37,967 bases of DNA, from contig NZ_VBVX01000023.1 in the NCBI RefSeq assembly GCF_005981925.1, forward strand, positions 1-37,967, given 5' to 3'. The notes under the pieces are model-generated. The model was not told where the DNA came from, did not search any database, and worked only from the letters and a program-made list of their open reading frames with translations. The position numbers and the translations under genes are program-made. This DNA comes from Streptomyces albidochromogenes. Its GTDB lineage: Bacteria > Actinomycetota > Actinomycetes > Streptomycetales > Streptomycetaceae. Position 1 is the first letter of the stretch. Each line of letters opens with the position of its first letter. Below, one piece after another: positions 31,960 through 37,967 of this stretch.

Positions 31960-32943
31960 TCAGTGATCCTGATCCAGAATGCCGGACTGCGCGATGAGGA
32001 AGCCGAGTTGGGCGCGGCTTCCGCTGCCGAGGGTGGCGGCGAGCTTGGCGATGTGAGCGCGCGCGGTCCGTACGTTCATCCCGAGCCGCCGGGCGATGGC
32101 CTCGTCGACGTACCCCTCGACGAGCAGCTTGGCGATCGAACGCTGGACGCCGGATATGCCGTCGGGTGTGTGGTCGTAGGAGACCCGCTCCTGGAGGGGG
32201 ACGCCGCGCTGCCAGAACTGCTCGAAGACGGCGGCGAGGTACTCCACCAGGCCGGGATGGCGCAGTTCCAGGGCCACTTGGCGGTCGTCGCGCGCGGGGA
32301 TGAAGGCGACCGTGCGGTCGAAGATCATCAGCCGTTCTATGAGCTGTTCCAGGGTGCGGATCTCGACCTTGCCCTCGGCCATGCGTTCCGCGTACGCGAG
32401 GGTGCCCTGGCTGTGCCGGACGGTGTGCTGGTAGAGGGTCCGCATGCTGATGCCGCGGTTGATGAGCGCCTGGCCCCGCTCCAGCGCCGAGTTGAGGGCG
32501 TGTTCGCTGCGGCCGCCGCCCGGCTGGACCGTGAGCACCTCGGTGTGGCACTCGGCCGTGGCGAGGTCAATGGCCGCGTTGATCCGGTTGATCCCCTCCA
32601 GCACGGTGATGGCGTGAGTGGTCGGCGGGTCCTGTGCGCTGATGGCCAGGAACGGCTCGAAAGAGTCGGTAAGTTCAATGGAGAAGTGTCTGCGCTCACG
32701 GATCTCGCGTTCGATCGGGTGGAGACGCTGTGCGAGTGCCGCGGACGGCGGAACCGGCCGCAGCCAGTTGGCGTCGTCCGGATCCGGGTGCAGCAGGGCG
32801 AATTCCATCAGGCAGGGAGCCGGGGCCACCTCGGTACGGGCGATGCGTCCGGTGCGCAGAGCACTGGCGTAGAGACGCCTTCCCTCGTCACAAAAATCGG
32901 TGACGGCATGGGGATGTGCCTGATTTGAGTCACTTGCGGTCAT
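31960..32943 (-). CDS. LuxR-type HTH regulator B, divergent to the secreted-peptide gene
   Basis: The 327-residue protein has the same plan as the gene at 30856. The N-terminal CDEGRRLYASALRTGRIART contains the strongly shared ALRTGRI. The shared core is LEQLIERLMIFDRTVAFIPA (about 201-220). The C-terminal HTH has VQRSIAKLLVEGYVDEAIAR and RLGMNVRTARAHIAKLAATL. The ATG at 32943 has a GGGGGTGG ribosome site. It is divergent to the peptide gene with a 130-bp shared promoter region that holds an inverted repeat (TCCTG-N6-CAGGA). It most likely controls that region. The tandem duplication with regulator A suggests two related inputs. Confidence 0.83.
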   Translation of the reverse strand: MTASDSNQAHPHAVTDFCDEGRRLYASALRTGRIARTEVAPAPCLMEFALLHPDPDDANWLRPVPPSAALAQRLHPIEREIRERRHFSIELTDSFEPFLAISAQDPPTTHAITVLEGINRINAAIDLATAECHTEVLTVQPGGGRSEHALNSALERGQALINRGISMRTLYQHTVRHSQGTLAYAERMAEGKVEIRTLEQLIERLMIFDRTVAFIPARDDRQVALELRHPGLVEYLAAVFEQFWQRGVPLQERVSYDHTPDGISGVQRSIAKLLVEGYVDEAIARRLGMNVRTARAHIAKLAATLGSGSRAQLGFLIAQSGILDQDH

Positions 32944-33073
32944 TAATCCACCCCCCAGGGTCCTGAACGTGCAGGAACATGATGCATCGGCCCAGTGGTG
33001 TTGACGTGGCCGAATAGGCCATGGTCTTGGTGCGGGGAGAGAAGAAACCCTTCAAGTGAGGACGAAGCCGACC
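32944..33073. promoter_or_regulatory. Divergent promoter region of the peptide cassette
   Basis: This 130-bp region lies between regulator B and the peptide gene. It contains an inverted repeat TCCTG-AACGTG-CAGGA (32961-32976) and a palindrome GATGCATC a few bases on. A -35-like TTGACG begins at 33001, pointing toward the peptide gene. It is the obvious place for the regulators to bind, but no operator is proven. Confidence 0.45.
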
Positions 33074-33259
33074 ATGTACAAGAGAATGCTTCGCTCGGTG
33101 CTTGCCACTGCCTTCGCAGCCGGGCTGGCCCTCGGCGCTGCAACGACCATGGACCTCGCCTGGGACAGTAAGCCTGCGGGCGGCGCCGTGGTCGGCACGC
33201 AGTCCGATACGCCGCCAGACCTTGGCTGGGACAGCGCGCCGGCCAAGACAGACGCATGA
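33074..33259 (+). CDS. Small secreted peptide with two DL(A/G)WDS.PA repeats
   Basis: The 61-residue product begins MYKRMLRSVLATAFAAGLAL, a short Sec signal peptide with a basic start and hydrophobic core (cleavage expected near residues 21-25). The rest has two related 9-residue units: DLAWDSKPA (27-35) and DLGWDSAPA (49-57), separated by a Gly/Thr/Pro spacer. The codons of the two units differ at Leu, Ser, Pro and Ala, so the protein and not just the DNA is conserved. No cysteines. The stop overlaps the next start (ATGA), which couples it to the Rieske-like gene. The start at 33074 follows GAGGA by about 11 nt; a GTG at 33056 would add six residues. A pheromone or a precursor of a modified peptide are the first ideas. 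Confidence 0.72.
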   Translation: MYKRMLRSVLATAFAAGLALGAATTMDLAWDSKPAGGAVVGTQSDTPPDLGWDSAPAKTDA

Positions 33260-33576
33260 CTGTTCCACCGGACGACCGGACCTTCAGGCGTGAAATGGCC
33301 ACTGCCTACCGATCGGGCTGGCACTTCATCGACCTCGTCACGGCCATTCCCCACCGTGGCGACTCGCTGATGGTCACCCTGTTCGGCGAGCCGATCCTGG
33401 TCGCGCGTGAAGAGGATGAGGACGTCCGTGCCTACCGGTGCCTTCGCAAGCCCCGTGGCGCCCCGCAACCCGTTCGCTGTGCCGTGCGCTACGGCATGGT
33501 CTTCGTCAATCTCGACCAGCGTGACCACCAGCTGATCGAGCCGCAAACCAGCACCGCCACCCCCCGCAGCGCCTGA
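33256..33576 (+). CDS. Rieske-like small protein lacking the iron-ligand histidines
   Basis: This soluble 106-residue protein is translated from an ATGA overlap with the peptide gene. The central part reads like the Rieske domain of ring-hydroxylating enzymes: WHFIDLVTAIPHRGD (22-36), VTLFGEPILVAREED (40-54) and VRAYRCLRKPRGAPQPVRCA (57-76), then YGMVFVNLDQRD (79-90). The usual metal sites would be CxHRG and CxxHGW. Cysteines 62 and 75 are near the right places, but both histidines are missing. A 2Fe-2S cluster is therefore unlikely. The fold may have been kept for binding a peptide or protein partner. The similarity is by eye; a profile search is required to confirm it. A very strong terminator follows. 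Confidence 0.65.
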   Translation: MTVPPDDRTFRREMATAYRSGWHFIDLVTAIPHRGDSLMVTLFGEPILVAREEDEDVRAYRCLRKPRGAPQPVRCAVRYGMVFVNLDQRDHQLIEPQTSTATPRSA

Positions 33577-33618
33577 CGCGATTCCCCCGTCGTTCCAATC
33601 GCCCAGGCGCTCCCCCAC

Positions 33619-33660
33619 ACAGCGGCGCCATCGTGGACCTGAACACGATGGCGCCGCTGT
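33619..33660. terminator. Strong bidirectional terminator closing the peptide cassette
   Basis: A perfect 17-bp stem, ACAGCGGCGCCATCGTG / CACGATGGCGCCGCTGT, with an 8-nt loop, between the convergent Rieske-like and PPOX genes. Confidence 0.85.
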
Positions 33661-33678
33661 GCTGCGTCCGCGGGGTTC

Positions 33679-34104
33679 TCAGGCCGACGCGCTCGGGGCC
33701 CGCCCCATCGCCCGGTCCAGGGTGATCTCGATCAGGACCCGGTCCGGGTTCGGCGCGGGCGTGCGCCCGTACCGCTCGGCGTAGCGGCGTACCGCCTCCG
33801 CGATCCGCTCGGGGTCCGTGACGACGACCGCGCGTCCTTCGAGCGTCGCCCAGTGGCCGCCCTTCACCTGGCAGACGGCGACCCGCGCGCCCGCCTCGCC
33901 GGCTGCCAGCACGTTCGCCACCTTGGTGCTGCTCTTGTTGGTGATCACGCGGGCGGTCCCGGCCTCCGGGTCGTACGTCACGCCCACCGGCACCACGTGC
34001 GGCGAGCCGTCCGGCCGCAGGGTTGTCAGCGTGCACAGGTGGTACTCGCGCCAGAAGGCGAGGTAGTCCGGGCTCGGGTTCCGTACGTCGAGGTGGTTGG
34101 CCAT
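33679..34104 (-). CDS. PPOX-class (pyridoxamine-phosphate-oxidase fold) F420/FMN-dependent protein
   Basis: The 141-residue protein fits the split-beta-barrel flavin family: [20 protein letters not shown] followed by [12 protein letters not shown] (about 14-45), then [20 protein letters not shown] (about 51-70), [20 protein letters not shown] (about 75-94) and a C-terminal helix. Streptomyces and mycobacterial members use F420 or FMN to reduce a substrate; which one is unclear. No Shine-Dalgarno precedes the ATG. A TACTCT hexamer ends 6 nt upstream, suggesting a leaderless transcript. The gene is divergent from clpB and shares its HAIR-box promoter region, so HspR could influence it. Confidence 0.8.
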   Translation of the reverse strand: MANHLDVRNPSPDYLAFWREYHLCTLTTLRPDGSPHVVPVGVTYDPEAGTARVITNKSSTKVANVLAAGEAGARVAVCQVKGGHWATLEGRAVVVTDPERIAEAVRRYAERYGRTPAPNPDRVLIEITLDRAMGRAPSASA

Positions 34105-34136
34105 GGCGCCAGAGTAGCCGGGCTGTCCTTCTCTGC

Positions 34137-34157
34137 CTTGAGTGGAATAGACTCAAC
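34137..34157. promoter_or_regulatory. HAIR box (HspR site) of clpB
   Basis: CTTGAGT-GGAATAG-ACTCAAC, one mismatch from the perfect HAIR consensus. TTGAGT within it can serve as a -35 with GCGTAT (34161-34166) as -10, so HspR bound here would directly block clpB transcription. It is also 33 bp upstream of the divergent PPOX gene. Confidence 0.85.
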
Positions 34158-34220
34158 TTTGCGTATGCTGAACAAGTCAAAGCTGGAAGCAGTACCGCCC
34201 GCCGAGGAGGAACGAGCGCA

Positions 34221-36806
<2,586 letters not shown>

Positions 36807-36921
36807 GCACTCCGGGAGCGGGTTCAGCGCAGGGCGAAGGACCCGCGCCCGCTTTCGCGACTAGGGTCGATGTCAGGCAGCCACGCGAAGACCGCACACG
36901 CGAATCCCAGGAGTACTGAAA

Positions 36922-37458
36922 ATGTCTATCGACCCGTCCTCGATCCCGAACTTCGGGGGCCAGCCCGAACCGCAGCCCGAAGGGCCCGCCGGCCCCGTCG
37001 TCCCCGACCAGGACCTCGTCAAGCAGCTGCTGGAGCAGATGGAGCTGAAGTACGTCGTCGACGACGAGGGCGACCTCGCCGCGCCGTGGGAGGAATTCCG
37101 CACGTACTTCATGTTCCGTGGCGAGGACGACCAGCAGGTCTTCTCGGTGCGGACCTTCTACGACCGGCCGCACCAGATCGAGGAGAAGGTCCAGCTCCTC
37201 GAGCTGATCGACGACTGGAACCGGCGCACCCTGTGGCCCAAGGTCTACAGCCACACCCACGACGACGGCACCGTCCGTCTCATCGGTGAGGCCCAGATGC
37301 TGATCGGCACCGGCGTCAGCCTCGAGCACTTCGTGTCCTCGACGGTCGGCTGGGTCCGCGCCTCGATCGAGTTCGACAAGTGGCTCGTCGAGCAGCTCGG
37401 TCTGGAGAAGGACGTCGACTCCGCCGAGGGCGAGAGCGACGGCGACGGCGAGGCCTGA
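36922..37458 (+). CDS. YbjN-domain protein
   Basis: The 178-residue protein has a Pro-rich N-terminus (about 1-30), then a YbjN/type-III-secretion-chaperone-like fold. This covers [20 protein letters not shown] (about 32-51), [20 protein letters not shown] (about 57-76), [20 protein letters not shown] (about 92-111) and a last helix ([20 protein letters not shown]). An acidic tail ends it. YbjN proteins are widespread in actinobacteria; the function is not known. AGGAG lies 9 nt before the ATG. It is monocistronic, about 115 bp after clpB. Confidence 0.82.
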   Translation: MSIDPSSIPNFGGQPEPQPEGPAGPVVPDQDLVKQLLEQMELKYVVDDEGDLAAPWEEFRTYFMFRGEDDQQVFSVRTFYDRPHQIEEKVQLLELIDDWNRRTLWPKVYSHTHDDGTVRLIGEAQMLIGTGVSLEHFVSSTVGWVRASIEFDKWLVEQLGLEKDVDSAEGESDGDGEA

Positions 37459-37468
37459 GCCCCGCCCG

Positions 37469-37847
37469 TCACCACGGCACCGGGGCGATCGTCACCAGGT
37501 ACGCCCCGTAGCCCAGCGACAGCCCGGCCAGGGCGGCGGTCACCACGACCGCGGTCCTCGGCCGGGCTTTCGCCATGGCGTGCGCGAGGGGCAGCAGGAG
37601 GGGGAAGGCGGGCAGGAGGAAGCGCGCCTTGGACTCGAAGAATCCGGAGCCGCCGACCGTGATGAGCAGCAGTACGGCCGGGTAGACCAGCAGCGGCAGC
37701 GGCGGGCGGTCCTCCAGGAGCAGCAGGGCGAACAGCACCAGCGCCACCGCGACCACCACCATGACCACCGGGAACGCCAGGACCTCGGCGCGCACCAGCA
37801 GGCGCCGTACGAAGTCGGGCGCTCCGGCGCCGAAGTCGAAGCGCGAG
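37469..37847 (-). pseudogene. C-terminal fragment of polytopic membrane protein (glycosyltransferase-like)
   Basis: The minus strand encodes a hydrophobic protein end with three or four helices: [60 protein letters not shown] and [39 protein letters not shown] resembles the C-terminus of actinobacterial membrane mannosyltransferase-like proteins. Going upstream the frame continues as [20 protein letters not shown], then passes into low-quality sequence and meets a stop (37943-37945) with no start codon; the earliest GTG is at 37795. Just there a different frame is spermidine-synthase-like. So the gene seems to have lost its N-terminus in a deletion, or the assembly is faulty. Confidence 0.55.
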
Positions 37848-37967
37848 CCCGTCGCCGCCGCCGAGGATCGCCACCCGCGTGTGGCGCCCGCGCATCGCGG
37901 GGTGCACCAGCGCCTCGTGGTACCGGTGCTCGTCGCGGCCGCTCACCCGCAGCCGCCCGTCGAGGTA
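37836..37967 (-). pseudogene. Spermidine-synthase-like fragment, truncated and cut by the window edge
   Basis: The 44 codons at the right edge on the minus strand read [35 protein letters not shown], then GGGDGLALR. This is the centre of a spermidine synthase/polyamine aminopropyltransferase: [13 protein letters not shown] and LGGGDG are the classic SAM-pocket motifs. The expected continuation after GLALRE is missing; the frame turns arginine-rich (RRRSARLRT). At the same point the neighbouring membrane-protein frame becomes sensible. The 5' part lies outside the window. A catalytic Asp would have been downstream, so this piece cannot be active as it stands. Confidence 0.55.

Overview
The window is chromosomal DNA of a Streptomyces or very close relative. 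The base composition is very GC-rich with strong third-position GC bias, many starts are GTG, and the dnaK-grpE-dnaJ-hspR operon and clpB carry HspR (HAIR) boxes of the actinobacterial type. The neighbours (SCO2400-family protein, dcd, Yip1-family and FG-GAP proteins, FadF-like Fe-S protein) are typical Streptomyces core genes. All family assignments come from reading the sequence; no database search was run.

Left flank (1-4944): a partial HicB-like/HTH protein, an SCO2400-family zinc-ribbon protein, an NAD(P)-binding epimerase-like protein, a membrane-anchored Excalibur protein, and a toxin-antitoxin pair (RHH antitoxin plus PIN toxin) with a palindromic operator.

Integrated element (4945-15636): a complete actinomycete integrative and conjugative element (AICE, pSAM2-like) sits in the 3' half of a tRNA-Gly(CCC) gene. 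It is bounded by perfect 44-bp direct repeats. It holds an AT-richer two-gene cargo cassette, a Nudix (Pif-like) gene divergent from a GntR (KorSA-like) regulator, and an SCO3933-type protein. These are followed by the FtsK-type DNA translocase TraSA, a DUF2637 protein, a string of small spread/transfer genes, a GGDEF protein, the replication initiator RepSA, Xis and Int. GntR-type operators lie at both regulated promoters. TTA codons, which need the bldA tRNA, occur in traSA, in the GGDEF gene and in the cargo membrane gene. This suggests that transfer and c-di-GMP synthesis by the element are tied to host development.

Centre (15867-24199): a small zinc-ribbon protein, dcd, a phosphoribosyltransferase, a Yip1-family membrane protein, two secreted FG-GAP beta-propeller proteins, a large membrane Fe-S oxidoreductase and a short sugar-phosphate transferase.

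Heat-shock region (24310-36806): dnaK-grpE-dnaJ-hspR under two HAIR boxes, then a secreted PA14/fibronectin-III protein, then a compact cassette. The cassette has two paralogous LuxR-type HTH regulators, divergent from a small secreted peptide with two DL(A/G)WDS.PA repeats. That peptide gene is translationally coupled to a Rieske-like protein lacking the iron-ligand histidines. This cassette is the best candidate for an undescribed signalling or peptide system. After it come a PPOX/F420-type flavoprotein and clpB with its own HAIR box.

Right edge (36922-37967): a YbjN-type protein and, at the border, an apparent out-of-frame junction between a spermidine-synthase fragment and the C-terminus of a polytopic membrane protein.
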